Translations under genes and position numbers: made by a program
Assembly (NCBI GenBank): GCA_030429235.1
Contig: JAUIDB010000004.1
Location: forward strand, 147,542 to 211,541
From: Thermoanaerobaculia bacterium
Lineage (GTDB): Bacteria > Acidobacteriota > Thermoanaerobaculia > Multivoradales > JAIOJS01
DNA: 64,000 bases
Direction: 5' to 3'
Shown: positions 1 to 8,014 of the stretch, one piece after another
How positions within the stretch are numbered: position 1 is the first letter of the stretch
How the letters are laid out: every line of letters begins with the position of its first letter
The notes under the pieces: generated by a model
The model's input: only the letters and a program-made list of their open reading frames with translations
Database searches by the model: none
Told to the model about the DNA's origin: nothing

Positions 1-613
1 TCCGCACCGCGTCGCCGAAGTTGACTCCGTAGATCCTGGGATCGATCGGCCGACGATCGGCGCTGGGATCGATCTCGACCAGCACTGGAGTCGGCGGAGG
101 AGGAGGCGTATCGTCGGCTACCAGCACCAGATCATCGAAGTAGAGGGTGGCCTGGTCGCCGCCGGTGCGATCCTGGAAGACCACGCCGTCGAAGAATCCG
201 CTGGAGAGTCCCGCTGCCCTCAGGTCGAGGACCTGCGCCACCCAGCCCGCCGCCGGGGCCGGATCGAGCGGAATCGTACCCAGCGTCGTGCCCCCCAGGA
301 CCAGACTGAGGTCAACCAGCTGGCCGCCCGCGCCGCCGTGCACCGCCACCTCGACCGCCTGCCAATCCGCCAGATCCAGGGCGGTGGTGGAGTGGAAGTA
401 GAGACCCTCCCAGTTGTCGGGTTCCCAGGAGATCGAAAAGACTCCCGTGGCCACCGGACTCCCGTTGGCGAGGTCGTGGGTGGCCCAGCTCCAATCCTGG
501 AACCCGGCGGCAAGCGTGTCGTCGTAGATGACGAGGTCCTGGGCCGCAGCCAGGGCCACGCAGGATAGGGAGACCAGGAGGGCGGCCCCGAGCCGCCACC
601 GCGGTGAGTGCAT
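1..613 (-). CDS. Secreted glycoside hydrolase, GH44-like, N-terminal part (runs off window)
   Basis: The open frame starts at ATG 613 and continues past base 1, so only about 204 residues are visible. It opens with a signal peptide: a basic start, a hydrophobic run LGAALLVSLSCVALA and an AAA-Q type cleavage site. Residues about 25-165 look like a beta-sandwich carbohydrate-binding module, with many W/Y/D residues and an ending LYFDDLVLV strand. A proline-rich linker (TPPPPPTP) follows, then ADRRPIDPRIYGVNFG, which resembles the opening of family 44 endoglucanases/xyloglucanases. Those enzymes cut beta-1,4-glucans outside the cell. The catalytic residues lie beyond the window, so the family call rests on the entry motif only. 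Confidence 0.68.
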   Translation of the reverse strand, partial: MHSPRWRLGAALLVSLSCVALAAAQDLVIYDDTLAAGFQDWSWATHDLANGSPVATGVFSISWEPDNWEGLYFHSTTALDLADWQAVEVAVHGGAGGQLVDLSLVLGGTTLGTIPLDPAPAAGWVAQVLDLRAAGLSSGFFDGVVFQDRTGGDQATLYFDDLVLVADDTPPPPPTPVLVEIDPSADRRPIDPRIYGVNFGDAVR

Positions 614-679
614 GGAGCGAAGCTAGCACCCCGCCGGCCGGGACGCTGTGAAGCGCCTCATAGGTCGACCTCCGACGGG

Positions 680-685
680 TACAAT
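680..685 (+). promoter_or_regulatory. -10 element of tRNA-Leu(UAA)
   Basis: TACAAT lies 8 nt before the first base of the tRNA, so transcription would start at or next to the mature 5' end. No good -35 is visible at 17 bp (CTCATA at 657-662). Confidence 0.5.
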
Positions 686-693
686 CAGGGCGG

Positions 694-778
694 GCCGGAG
701 TGGCGAAATGGTATACGCAGAGGACTTAAAATCCTCCGGGCATTGCCCTTGCGGGTTCGAGTCCCGCCTCCGGTACCA
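694..778 (+). tRNA. tRNA-Leu (anticodon UAA)
   Basis: A class II tRNA. The acceptor stem GCCGGAG (694-700) pairs with CTCCGGT (768-774) including one G-T. The anticodon stem GAGGA/TCCTC closes a CTTAAAA loop, giving anticodon TAA. A long variable arm (GGGCATTGCCC region), the T-arm GCGGG-TTCGAGT-CCCGC, discriminator A775 and an encoded CCA (776-778) complete it. The long variable arm and discriminator A fit leucine. A tandem repeat array begins directly after the CCA. Confidence 0.97.
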
Positions 779-781
779 AGC

Positions 782-1139
782 GCAGAATGCGCTTGGAGCC
801 GGAGGCGGGACTCGGAAGGACTACCCGCCGTTCGGCGGCTAGTCCGAGCGAGTCTGATCACGACGCAGACCGCAGAATGCGCTTGGAGCCGGAGGCGGGA
901 CTCGGAGGAACCTTCCGCCATTCGGCGGCTAGTCCGAGCGAGTCTGATCACGACGCAGACCGCAGAAATGCGCTTGGAGCCGGAGGCGGGACTCGGAGGA
1001 ACCTGCCGCCATTCGGCGGCTAGTCCGAGCGAGTCTGATCACGACGCAGACCGCAGAAATGCGCTTAGAGCCGGAGGCGGGACTCGGAAGGACCAACCCG
1101 CCATTCGGCGGTAGGGCCGACCGAGTCCTGGTCACGGCA
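782..1139 (+). repeat. Four tandem ~90-bp units carrying antisense tRNA-Leu(UAA) 3' end
   Basis: Units start at 782, 872, 962 and 1053; the last is degenerate after about 1110. Every unit contains CCGGAGGCGGGACTCG (799-814, 889-904, 980-995, 1071-1086), the exact reverse complement of 16 nt at the 3' end of the upstream tRNA. In unit 1 this leads into a long hairpin: GACTCG 809-814 pairs with CGAGTC 849-854, GGACTA 818-823 with TAGTCC 840-845, and CCGCC with GGCGG around loop GTTC 830-833. Units 2-4 keep the CCGCC/GGCGG core, and units 2 and 3 the outer stem. Reading frames through the array follow the repeat period and are not credible proteins. From 1140 to 1307 I see no gene, only a possible -10 (TATGAT 1272-1277) for the DinB gene. 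Confidence 0.9.
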
Positions 1140-1307
1140 CTCGGGAGCAGCAAGACGGTTGCAGTCCGAGGCCGGGCGCGAGAGGTCATGTGCGTGCGGC
1201 GGAACGCCAGCGGCAGGGGGGCCGTGGGCAGGGACACGGATTCCAATCGGGGGCCGGCCTCGTCCATCGCCTATGATTCTGCAAGCCCATTCAACAGGAG
1301 ATGCACC

Positions 1308-1814
1308 ATGCCTCTGAACGCCGCCCTGCTGCCCGAGTTCGACCACGAGATGGCCAACACCCGCAAGTGTCTCGAGCGGATCCCGGAGGATCGGCTGGAC
1401 TGGCGGGCGCACGAGAAGTCGTGGACCCTGCGTGAGCTGACCACCCACCTGGCGAATCTGCCCAAGTGGACGGTGATGACGTTGGGAGCACCGAGTTTCG
1501 ACCTCGAACCGGTCGGTGGGGAGCCGATTCGAGAGACGCCGATCGATTCGGTGGCCGACGCCCTCTCGATGTTCGACGAGAATGTGGCGGCAGCCCGCCA
1601 GGCGATCGCGGCGGCCGATGACTCCTGCCTGATGGCGGACTGGGCGCTGCTCAAGACGGGCGAGCCGATCTTCTCGATGCCGCGGATCGCAGTGCTCCGA
1701 GGATTCATCCTGAACCACATGATTCACCATCGGGGCCAGCTGGGGGTCTACTTGCGACTCAACGACGTTGCGGTGCCCTCCCTCTACGGACCGTCCGCCG
1801 ACGAGGCAGGTTGA
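1308..1814 (+). CDS. DinB-family four-helix-bundle protein
   Basis: A 168-residue cytoplasmic protein. The ATG at 1308 is chosen because CAGGAG (1295-1300) sits 7 nt upstream; the frame is open further upstream but only through the repeat array. DinB/YfiT proteins are small helical bundles that bind a metal through three histidines. Candidates here are the His in LTTHLANLPKW (about residue 45) and those in NHMIHHRGQLGVYLRL (about 135-150), the usual C-terminal signature. Members act as thiol S-transferases or damage-inducible hydrolases, but the substrate cannot be told from sequence. It is monocistronic and convergent with the lysine operon. Confidence 0.85.
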   Translation: MPLNAALLPEFDHEMANTRKCLERIPEDRLDWRAHEKSWTLRELTTHLANLPKWTVMTLGAPSFDLEPVGGEPIRETPIDSVADALSMFDENVAAARQAIAAADDSCLMADWALLKTGEPIFSMPRIAVLRGFILNHMIHHRGQLGVYLRLNDVAVPSLYGPSADEAG

Positions 1815-1861
1815 CCGGCGCCCTCCGCGCTCGGACGAATCGATCGCAGAGGCCCGCCTAC

Positions 1862-3049
1862 TCAGTCCGAAACCCAGATCTCCTGCGGCTCGGGGTGGCT
1901 CAGGAAGTGGGACATCGCCTCGGTCCGGGCGTAGGCACCACACTGTCCGAAGGCCAAGAGGTCGCCGGCCTGGACTTCGGGCATCGAGACCACTCCTAGC
2001 CGATCGAGGCTGGTGCAGAGTGGACCGGCCAGGATCGCCGGGCGGCACTCTCCCGAGACCTTCACCGCCCGTACCGGAAAGGCCTGCCCGGTCAGGAGGG
2101 GCCGGAGCAGATGGTTGATACCGCCCTCCAGCAGCACGAAACGGCGGCCGCGAGTCTCTTTGACCCGTACCACTCGGCTCAGATAGACCCCGCAGGGAGC
2201 GGCGAGGAAACGACCTGGTTCCAGGACCAACTCGCCGCCGAACCAGTCGTGCTCCCGCAGAAGAGCCTCGAGACCCGCGCCCAGAGCCGCTCGATCGAGG
2301 GGAGTCTCCGCTGCCGCATAGCGCACCCCGAGACCGCCTCCGAGGTCGATCTGGTCGAGCGGATCACCCAGCATCGCCTGGACTCGTCGCCCGATCCCCA
2401 GGACGACCCCGTGATTGTGGAGCAGCGTGGAGGCGGAGCGCTCGTTCGACGCGGCAAAGACGTGGATGCCCCGCACCCGGAGAGTCCGACTGGGCCGGAT
2501 CCGTTCGACGACGGCGGGAAGGGTCTCCTCATCGAAACCGAACGCCGAGGGAGCAGAGCCACCGAGCAGGGGATCCGACTCGTCGATCCCGGAGAGGGGA
2601 TGGACGCGGAGATTGACGGCAGTAGGGCGGGTCGCGATCTCCTCGAGGAGGTCGATCTCCTCCCAGCTCTCCACCTGCACTCTGGCTTCCAGCGCGAGGG
2701 CCAGCTCCAACTCCCAGCGTCGCTTGGCCGGGCCGGCCAGAAACAGGTCGTTGCCCTTCGCCACTGCGGCCACACGTCGCAACTCGCCGCCCGATGCGCA
2801 ATCGAATCCCAGCCCGAGCTGGGCGAACCGTGCGAGGAGGGCGGGGTAGGGATTGGCTTTGGTCGCGAACGCGAGGCGCACCCGCGTCGGTAGGACCTCA
2901 CGGAGGCTCCGTACCTGGTCCGTAGCCTGACTCGCACGGTAGGCAAAGAGCGGCGTCCCGTGGTCCCGAGCCAACTCGGCGCACCGATCGTCGTCGAACG
3001 GGAAGAGGGACGGTAGGGTCCCGCTGGCAGCGGTAGCGGTCCCCCTCAT
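1862..3049 (-). CDS. lysA: Diaminopimelate decarboxylase
   Basis: A 395-residue fold-III PLP decarboxylase predicted to convert meso-diaminopimelate to lysine, the last step of the pathway. The PLP lysine is in AFATKANP (about residue 60), a glycine-rich phosphate loop is GGGLGVRY, and substrate/dimer-contact residues appear as EPGRF, GPLCTSLD and GAYARTEA. Start ATG 3049 overlaps the dapD stop as TGATG, implying coupled translation. The region ILLEGGINHLLRP and the ending FLSHPEP resemble the BtrK/exosortase-associated decarboxylase branch more than classical LysA. The operon context (all other genes are lysine pathway) is the main reason for the call; a related amino-acid decarboxylase is the alternative. 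Confidence 0.82.
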   Translation of the reverse strand: MRGTATAASGTLPSLFPFDDDRCAELARDHGTPLFAYRASQATDQVRSLREVLPTRVRLAFATKANPYPALLARFAQLGLGFDCASGGELRRVAAVAKGNDLFLAGPAKRRWELELALALEARVQVESWEEIDLLEEIATRPTAVNLRVHPLSGIDESDPLLGGSAPSAFGFDEETLPAVVERIRPSRTLRVRGIHVFAASNERSASTLLHNHGVVLGIGRRVQAMLGDPLDQIDLGGGLGVRYAAAETPLDRAALGAGLEALLREHDWFGGELVLEPGRFLAAPCGVYLSRVVRVKETRGRRFVLLEGGINHLLRPLLTGQAFPVRAVKVSGECRPAILAGPLCTSLDRLGVVSMPEVQAGDLLAFGQCGAYARTEAMSHFLSHPEPQEIWVSD

Positions 3050-3855
3050 CACCGGAGGGCATCCTCGAGAGCCGTGGCCCCATCGGTACTCGGGTCCCGG
3101 TACTTGACGATGATCGGGGTCTGCACCCCCAGCCCCGCCTCGGCCGCCCACTCCCCCGAAGCGGGACGACACCCCGGAACCACGACCGCCCCGGCTGGCA
3201 CCTCCCGCCGGTGGATTCGGCGATGCACCAGGTCGTGGAGCGGTGTCGACGCCGTGAGGGTGACTCCGGCGGCGATCACCGCTCCCCGCCGCACCAGGAT
3301 TCCCTCGAACAGTCCACACAGCCCGCCCACGAACACGTCGTCTTCGATCACCACCGGTCGGGCCGAGACGGGCTCCAGCACCCCCCCGACCTGTACCCCG
3401 GCCGAGAGGTGAACGCGGCAGCCGATCTGGGCACAAGAACCGACGAGGGCGTGGCTGTCGATCATCGTGCCCTCGCCGACCCAGGCCCCGACGTTGATGT
3501 AGGCGGGGGGCATGACCACCACCCCCGGGGCGACGTGGGCTCCCCGGCGGATCGCGCTGCCTCCGGGCACCAGCCGAACCCCCGACTTCCGTTCGAGGCG
3601 GCGGGGCGGAAAGGCGCTCTTGTCGAAACAGGGTCCCCAGGTCGGCATCGACCGGACTTCCGAGGTGCGGAATGCATCGAGGATCTCCCGCTTCAGTTCG
3701 GTATCGACCTGCCAATGGCCCTCGTCATTCGGATACGCGGCCCGGCGCTGGCCGCTCTCCAACTCCCGAAGGAGCCGTTCGTGACGGCCCTCGGCGGCTC
3801 CGGTGGCTTCCCCGACCGGCGCCGCGATGCACCGCCGCAGATCAGGAAACCGCAC
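3049..3855 (-). CDS. dapD: Tetrahydrodipicolinate N-succinyltransferase
   Basis: A 268-residue protein starting at GTG 3855, which lies inside the last 14 bp of dapA. It transfers succinyl from succinyl-CoA to tetrahydrodipicolinate in the lysine/DAP pathway. The N-terminus is helical; residues about 95-220 form a left-handed beta-helix of hexapeptide repeats (IRRGAHVAPGVVVMPPAYINVGAWV, then MIDSHALVGSCAQIGCRVHLSAG). GVLEPVSARPVVIEDDVFVG is the typical DapD stretch carrying the acyl-CoA pocket. Length matches the family (about 270). Presence of dapD points to the succinylase route, consistent with dapE at the operon head. Confidence 0.93.
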   Translation of the reverse strand: MRFPDLRRCIAAPVGEATGAAEGRHERLLRELESGQRRAAYPNDEGHWQVDTELKREILDAFRTSEVRSMPTWGPCFDKSAFPPRRLERKSGVRLVPGGSAIRRGAHVAPGVVVMPPAYINVGAWVGEGTMIDSHALVGSCAQIGCRVHLSAGVQVGGVLEPVSARPVVIEDDVFVGGLCGLFEGILVRRGAVIAAGVTLTASTPLHDLVHRRIHRREVPAGAVVVPGCRPASGEWAAEAGLGVQTPIIVKYRDPSTDGATALEDALR

Positions 3856-4738
3856 GGCTTCGCGCCTCCTCGATGGCTGCCTGCACGAAACGTCGGGTGG
3901 AACTGGTGGCCGGAGTGAGCGGGAGTCGGGTCCGATCGTCGGCCAGTTCGAGCGCTAGTAGCGCCGCCTTGAGGGGAATCGGGTTGCTCTCGACAAACAG
4001 CGCCTCCATCAAGGGCAGCAACTGGCGCACTCGAGCGCGAGCCCGACCCAGATCGCCCCGACGGGCGGCCCGCACCAGATCGGCCGCCGCGGCCGGAAAC
4101 AGGTTCGCTACGACTGACACCAGACCCTGAGCTCCGGCCGCGATGGCCGGCAGAGCCAGGTGGTCATCGCCACACAGGAGGCTGCGGCCTGCGGGAAGGG
4201 ACTGGGTTAGACGCACGGTCTGGGCCAGATCGCCGGAGGAGTCCTTGATGGCTACCACCGCGGGGATCTGCCAGAGGGCCTCTACGGCATCCGGAGGCAG
4301 GTTCCTGCCGGTCCGACCCGGCACGTTGTAGGCCACCAGCGGTAGGTCGGGAACCGCGTCGGCCAGCGCCGCGAAGTGCGCCAGAACCCCGGTGGCCTCG
4401 GGCTTGACGTACGGTGGAACCGCCACCAGCGCGCCGTGGGCTCCGAGCCGCCGAGCCCGCTGCGTCCACTCGACGGCCTGCCGGGTCGCGCTGTGTCCGG
4501 TACCCACCAACACGGCCCGCCCCTCGGCCGATTCCAGACACGTGGCCACCACCCGATCTCGCTCGTCGGGCGCGAGCAGGGGAGCTTCTCCCGTCGAGCC
4601 GAGCACGAGCAGTTGGTCGACGCCGCCGGCCACGACATGGCGCACCAGCCGTCGGAGCGCCGACCGGTCGAGGGAACCATCGGAAGTAAACGGGGTGGCC
4701 AGAGCCACCGTGAGGCCACTGAAGGGGTGAGCGGTCAT
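3842..4738 (-). CDS. dapA: 4-hydroxy-tetrahydrodipicolinate synthase
   Basis: A 298-residue class I aldolase that condenses pyruvate with aspartate semialdehyde, the committed step to lysine and DAP. The TIM-barrel landmarks are present: VLGSTGEAPLL near residue 45, the proton-relay tyrosine in LVAYNVPGRTG (about 135), and the Schiff-base lysine in VVAIKDSSGD (about 165). The ATG at 4738 overlaps the dapB stop as ATGA. The C-terminus overlaps the dapD start by 14 bp. Confidence 0.95.
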   Translation of the reverse strand: MTAHPFSGLTVALATPFTSDGSLDRSALRRLVRHVVAGGVDQLLVLGSTGEAPLLAPDERDRVVATCLESAEGRAVLVGTGHSATRQAVEWTQRARRLGAHGALVAVPPYVKPEATGVLAHFAALADAVPDLPLVAYNVPGRTGRNLPPDAVEALWQIPAVVAIKDSSGDLAQTVRLTQSLPAGRSLLCGDDHLALPAIAAGAQGLVSVVANLFPAAAADLVRAARRGDLGRARARVRQLLPLMEALFVESNPIPLKAALLALELADDRTRLPLTPATSSTRRFVQAAIEEARSRAVS

Positions 4739-5457
4739 GGTTGGTTCTCCAGAAAGAGTGGATCGATCGTCTCGCGGATGACGGCAGAGAAGGGGTACAC
4801 CCCGGTGCGGCCGTGCAGCCAACGGGCCGCCAGCAGCGCGCCCTGGGCGTAGGCGGTGAGGTCTCGGGCCTCGTGCTGCACCAGGAGGCGTTCCCCCGGG
4901 GCCTCGATCCCGATCAGGTGGCTCGAAGCCCCGGCCCCGGACCGAATCGCGGCCACACTCAACTCGTGCGGTCGCAGCGGGCGGGCGGGCGGCGGGACCA
5001 CCCAGACCTCCTTGTGGGCGCAAGCCTGCACCAGGGTCCTCGCCAGCAGTTTGGCGGTGCCGGAAGGGGCGTCCCGCTTCCGCGCATGGTGCTGCTCGAC
5101 CAGAAACAGATCCCGTTGCGCATCGAGACCACACCAGCCACCGAGCACTCCACAGAGTCGCTCCAGCAGCGCCACGGTGGGCGAGAGATTGGGAGCGACG
5201 ACGCCCCCGATCCGCTCCGCGACGCGCTCGACCAGTCCCGTCGTATCCCAATCGGTCGACGCGATCACCAGGTCGACGTCGTGCTCGAGGGCCCACTCGA
5301 GGTGCGAGTCCACCGCCGCCCCGCTGCTGGCTTCGATGGCCACGTCCACGGGATCGGGCGGTGGAGACTGCCGAGTCACCTGCCAGACCACGGAATCGCC
5401 GAGTCGATCGAGGATCGCTCCCGCCAGCCGACCGGCGCCAAAGAGCCCGACCCTCAT
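4735..5457 (-). CDS. dapB: 4-hydroxy-tetrahydrodipicolinate reductase
   Basis: A 240-residue NAD(P)H-dependent reductase producing tetrahydrodipicolinate from the DapA product. The N-terminus [13 protein letters not shown] is a Rossmann nucleotide loop, slightly abbreviated. The catalytic block is VEQHHARKRDAPSGTAKLL (about residues 125-143), with the family's His-His, Lys and DAPSGTA substrate loop. It is shorter than the E. coli protein (273) but similar to compact DapB forms. ATG 5457 overlaps the lysC stop by ATGA, and its own stop overlaps dapA likewise. Confidence 0.93.
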   Translation of the reverse strand: MRVGLFGAGRLAGAILDRLGDSVVWQVTRQSPPPDPVDVAIEASSGAAVDSHLEWALEHDVDLVIASTDWDTTGLVERVAERIGGVVAPNLSPTVALLERLCGVLGGWCGLDAQRDLFLVEQHHARKRDAPSGTAKLLARTLVQACAHKEVWVVPPPARPLRPHELSVAAIRSGAGASSHLIGIEAPGERLLVQHEARDLTAYAQGALLAARWLHGRTGVYPFSAVIRETIDPLFLENQP

Positions 5458-6821
5458 ACGCTCGCGCTCCAGGGAAAGAGGACGTCGTGGAGGGCAGTCA
5501 GCGTGGTCGACCGATCCTGCTCCCGCACCACGAAGCTGAGGTTGACCTCGTTGGCACCCATCGAGACCATCTCGATGTTGAGGGCCACGAGGGCCCCGAA
5601 GGCGGCCCCACAGAGCCCCGGGGTAGAGCGCAGTCGCTGTCCCACCACCGCCACGATGACCCGGTCGGTCCTGACCTCCACGGTGGCCAGCTCCTCGAGT
5701 TCCGCCACCATCCGGTCGACGGTTTGCGCCCCGTCGACGGTGAGCGAGACGCTCGACTCCGCCGTGGCCACCAGGTCGACACTCACCTCGTGGCGGGAGA
5801 AGACGCTGAAGAGCGCCGCCAGGAACCCACTCTGATCGACCATTCGCGGGGAACCCACGGTGATGATGGTGACCGGTCCGCGGCTCGCCAGTGCGGTGAC
5901 ACCCTCCTTTGGCCGGCCCTGGTCCTCGATGGTCGTGAAGGCGCCCTCGGGCCGACCTGTGTGCCGGACCGTGACCGGGATGCCTCGTTCCACCGCCGGT
6001 TCGATGGTGGCGGGGTGGAGTACCCGAGCCCCGAACAGCGCGAGCTCGCTCGCTTCGGCGAAGCTCAACCGTTCGATCGGCCGTGCCCGCTCCACCATCC
6101 GTGGGTCGCACGTGTGAACGCCCTCGACATCGGTCCAGATCTGTACCTCCTCGCTCCCGAGATCGGCGCCGAGGATCGCCGCGGTGAGGTCGCTTCCTCC
6201 CCGCCCGAGGGTCGTGGTCAGTCCCAGCGCCGTCGCTCCCACGAACCCCTGGGTGATCACCGCCCGTCCCGGCCCGAGCTGCGGCCGCAGTCTCTCGTCG
6301 ATCCTAGCCGCGGAACGGCGCCGGTCGATCCGCGCCGCTCCGAATCGTTCGTCGGTCGCGATCAACTGCCGCGCGTCGACCCGTTCGCAGTCCACCCCAG
6401 AGTGAACCAGCCAGGCGGCGAGGATCGCCGTCGAGAGGTCCTCGCCGATGGCCGCGATGGCGTCCCGACTGCGCGGTGTCGACTCGCGAAGCAGGTAGAT
6501 CCCCCGCAAGAGCACCGCCAGATCCTCCTCCGACGAAGCCAGCTGGTCGCCAAGGCCAGTGGCAGCTTCCGACCGGCCGAACAGCTCCTCGACGACATCA
6601 CGGTGGTGCTGAACCACCCGGGCCCTCAGCGACTGGGAAGCTTCGAGTTCCCCGCGCGCCGACGCCGACGCCGCCGCCAGCAACCGATCGGTGGTCTCGC
6701 CGCTGGCCGAAAGCACCACCACGGGGGTGCGAGCCAGCTCACGACGGATCAAGTTCCCGACCCGACGGAACTGCTCGGCGTCCGCGAGGGAGGAGCCGCC
6801 GAACTTCATGATCAAACTCAT
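5454..6821 (-). CDS. lysC: Lysine-sensitive-type aspartate kinase
   Basis: A 455-residue monofunctional aspartokinase that phosphorylates aspartate, the first step to lysine, threonine and methionine. It opens with [10 protein letters not shown], the kinase signature, and carries [13 protein letters not shown] (about residues 215-227) for aspartate/ATP binding and [13 protein letters not shown]. Two ACT domains occupy roughly the last 150 residues (from about [11 protein letters not shown]; the second includes [22 protein letters not shown]), so feedback control is expected. The long kinase insert resembles E. coli LysC rather than the LysC-alpha/beta type. The ATG at 6821 overlaps dapE by ATGA. 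Confidence 0.95.
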   Translation of the reverse strand: MSLIMKFGGSSLADAEQFRRVGNLIRRELARTPVVVLSASGETTDRLLAAASASARGELEASQSLRARVVQHHRDVVEELFGRSEAATGLGDQLASSEEDLAVLLRGIYLLRESTPRSRDAIAAIGEDLSTAILAAWLVHSGVDCERVDARQLIATDERFGAARIDRRRSAARIDERLRPQLGPGRAVITQGFVGATALGLTTTLGRGGSDLTAAILGADLGSEEVQIWTDVEGVHTCDPRMVERARPIERLSFAEASELALFGARVLHPATIEPAVERGIPVTVRHTGRPEGAFTTIEDQGRPKEGVTALASRGPVTIITVGSPRMVDQSGFLAALFSVFSRHEVSVDLVATAESSVSLTVDGAQTVDRMVAELEELATVEVRTDRVIVAVVGQRLRSTPGLCGAAFGALVALNIEMVSMGANEVNLSFVVREQDRSTTLTALHDVLFPWSASV

Positions 6822-7870
6822 GCTTCCCCCCGGATCATCTCGCGGTCCAACTGGCGGCGCGCGAGCGTGGTCAAGCAGTCGATGCCGCGGGCGAGGTCGG
6901 TCAACTCGAGCGACTCCTGGTCCGAGTGGGCCAGCTCGATCGCACCCGGTCCCAGGAGCACGGCCTCGGCGCTGGGAAAAAACGAGCGGATCGTCGGGAG
7001 GTCCGAGCCGAACGGGATACGGGTCGAGGGGAGATCCGGTACCTCCGAGAAGTAGGCTGGCTCCTCGCGCACCCGGGTGACCACCTCGGCACCGGCAGGC
7101 GCCACGCCCCGCACCTGGGCCTCGAAGTCTGAACCCGGCAGAAACCGACAGACGATCTCCGCCTGCGCCCGGGGGGCGACGACATTGGCCGCCACCCCGC
7201 CGTGGATCCGACCCACGTTCCAGACCTCCAAACCGAGACGGGGATCTTCGGGCCGTGACGGGACTCGACGGATCCGCTCGATCCAGTCCAGCAGCTCGAC
7301 CACGGCGCAGTGGCCGCGCTCGGGAGTTCCCGAGTGCGCGGCCCGGCCGTGGCAGGTCAGCTCGAGATGCAGGTATCCACGCTGTCCCGTCGCCGCCGCC
7401 AGGCCGGTCGGTTCTCCGCCCAGGACCAGTTCGACGTCCTGCAATCGATCGGCCCTTTCCGCCGCGGCCCGGGCACCCGCGGCGTCGGTCTCCTCTCCCA
7501 CGACGCCGAGCCAGGCGAGGTTCGAGTAGCCCGCGGTGAGGAGCCGCCCCATCGCCTCGAGCTGGCAGACGATCTGCCCCTTGGCGTCACAAGCACCTCG
7601 ACCGAACACCCGGTTTCCGACCCGCCGAGCGGGGAGGTGCGGGGCCACTGTGTCGAGGTGCGTGGTGAACAGCACTCGGGGACGGCCCGCCGTGGCGAGG
7701 ATGTTGCTCCGTCCGGGATCCACCGGTTGGACCGAGGTCGAGAGTCCGACCCTGTCGAGGTGGGCCCGCAGGGTCGGGACCACGGCGTCCTCCCGGCCGG
7801 GGCCGGTATCGATGATCAGAAGCGAGAGGAGGAGATCGGCGAGGCGATCGAGTTCGGAAGTTGGGGTCAC
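6818..7870 (-). CDS. dapE: M20 metallopeptidase, probable succinyl-diaminopimelate desuccinylase
   Basis: A 350-residue M20-family dizinc deacylase at the head of the lysine operon, starting at GTG 7870. Metal ligands and catalysts are visible: TTHLDTV (His, Asp), GRGACDAKG (bridging Asp), GVVGEETDAAG (catalytic and ligand Glu), GGEPTG and a C-terminal AHSDQESLEL histidine. A dimerisation domain lies at about residues 165-265. The family also contains ArgE and LysW-lysine hydrolases, and this protein is short for E. coli-type DapE (375), so the substrate comes from context: dapD makes an N-succinyl intermediate. The aminotransferase and epimerase of the pathway are not in this window. Confidence 0.78.
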   Translation of the reverse strand: MTPTSELDRLADLLLSLLIIDTGPGREDAVVPTLRAHLDRVGLSTSVQPVDPGRSNILATAGRPRVLFTTHLDTVAPHLPARRVGNRVFGRGACDAKGQIVCQLEAMGRLLTAGYSNLAWLGVVGEETDAAGARAAAERADRLQDVELVLGGEPTGLAAATGQRGYLHLELTCHGRAAHSGTPERGHCAVVELLDWIERIRRVPSRPEDPRLGLEVWNVGRIHGGVAANVVAPRAQAEIVCRFLPGSDFEAQVRGVAPAGAEVVTRVREEPAYFSEVPDLPSTRIPFGSDLPTIRSFFPSAEAVLLGPGAIELAHSDQESLELTDLARGIDCLTTLARRQLDREMIRGEA

Positions 7871-7932
7871 GGGGGCTCCGGAAGTGGTGAACGTTCGGTC
7901 CGCAGGCCCTCGGTGGGCGCGGAGCGGGCCGG

Positions 7933-7961
7933 AGCATCGGAGAAGGAGGCCGTGCTGTCAA
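7933..7961 (-). promoter_or_regulatory. Putative promoter of the lysine operon
   Basis: Reading the minus strand, a perfect TTGACA (7961-7956) is followed after 17 bp by a weak -10, GATGCT (7938-7933). The start would lie near 7926, leaving a leader of about 55 nt before dapE. That leader is too short for a lysine riboswitch, and none is seen. Confidence 0.45.
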
Positions 7962-8014
7962 TTTCTCTCACTTGTTTGCGGTTTCCGAACTTCTCATGTT
8001 AGAAATTAAACATG
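7960..8014. promoter_or_regulatory. AT-rich divergent control region with nested inverted repeats
   Basis: This stretch is clearly more AT-rich than its surroundings. It holds AATTTCT (7960-7966) paired with AGAAATT (8001-8007), and CATGTT (7995-8000) paired with AACATG (8009-8014). The last arm includes the start codon of the HTH-ACT gene. It also abuts the lysine-operon -35. This is a plausible operator for autoregulation and lysine-operon control, inferred from position and symmetry only. Confidence 0.5.

Noticed and set aside
608..1114. Open frames through the tRNA-Leu(UAA) array encoding periodic Arg/Gly/Ser-rich peptides
   Set aside because: They simply translate the DNA repeats, exist in several frames and strands at once, and lack ribosome sites.
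782..1139. CRISPR array
   Set aside because: The units are contiguous near-identical copies with no variable spacers, and no cas genes are present.
1862..3715. 617-residue reading of lysA
   Set aside because: The extra N-terminus lies in the wrong frame over dapD; the enzyme starts at ATG 3049 coupled to the dapD stop.
7871..7955. Lysine riboswitch in the dapE leader
   Set aside because: The leader is too short and lacks the five-helix core.
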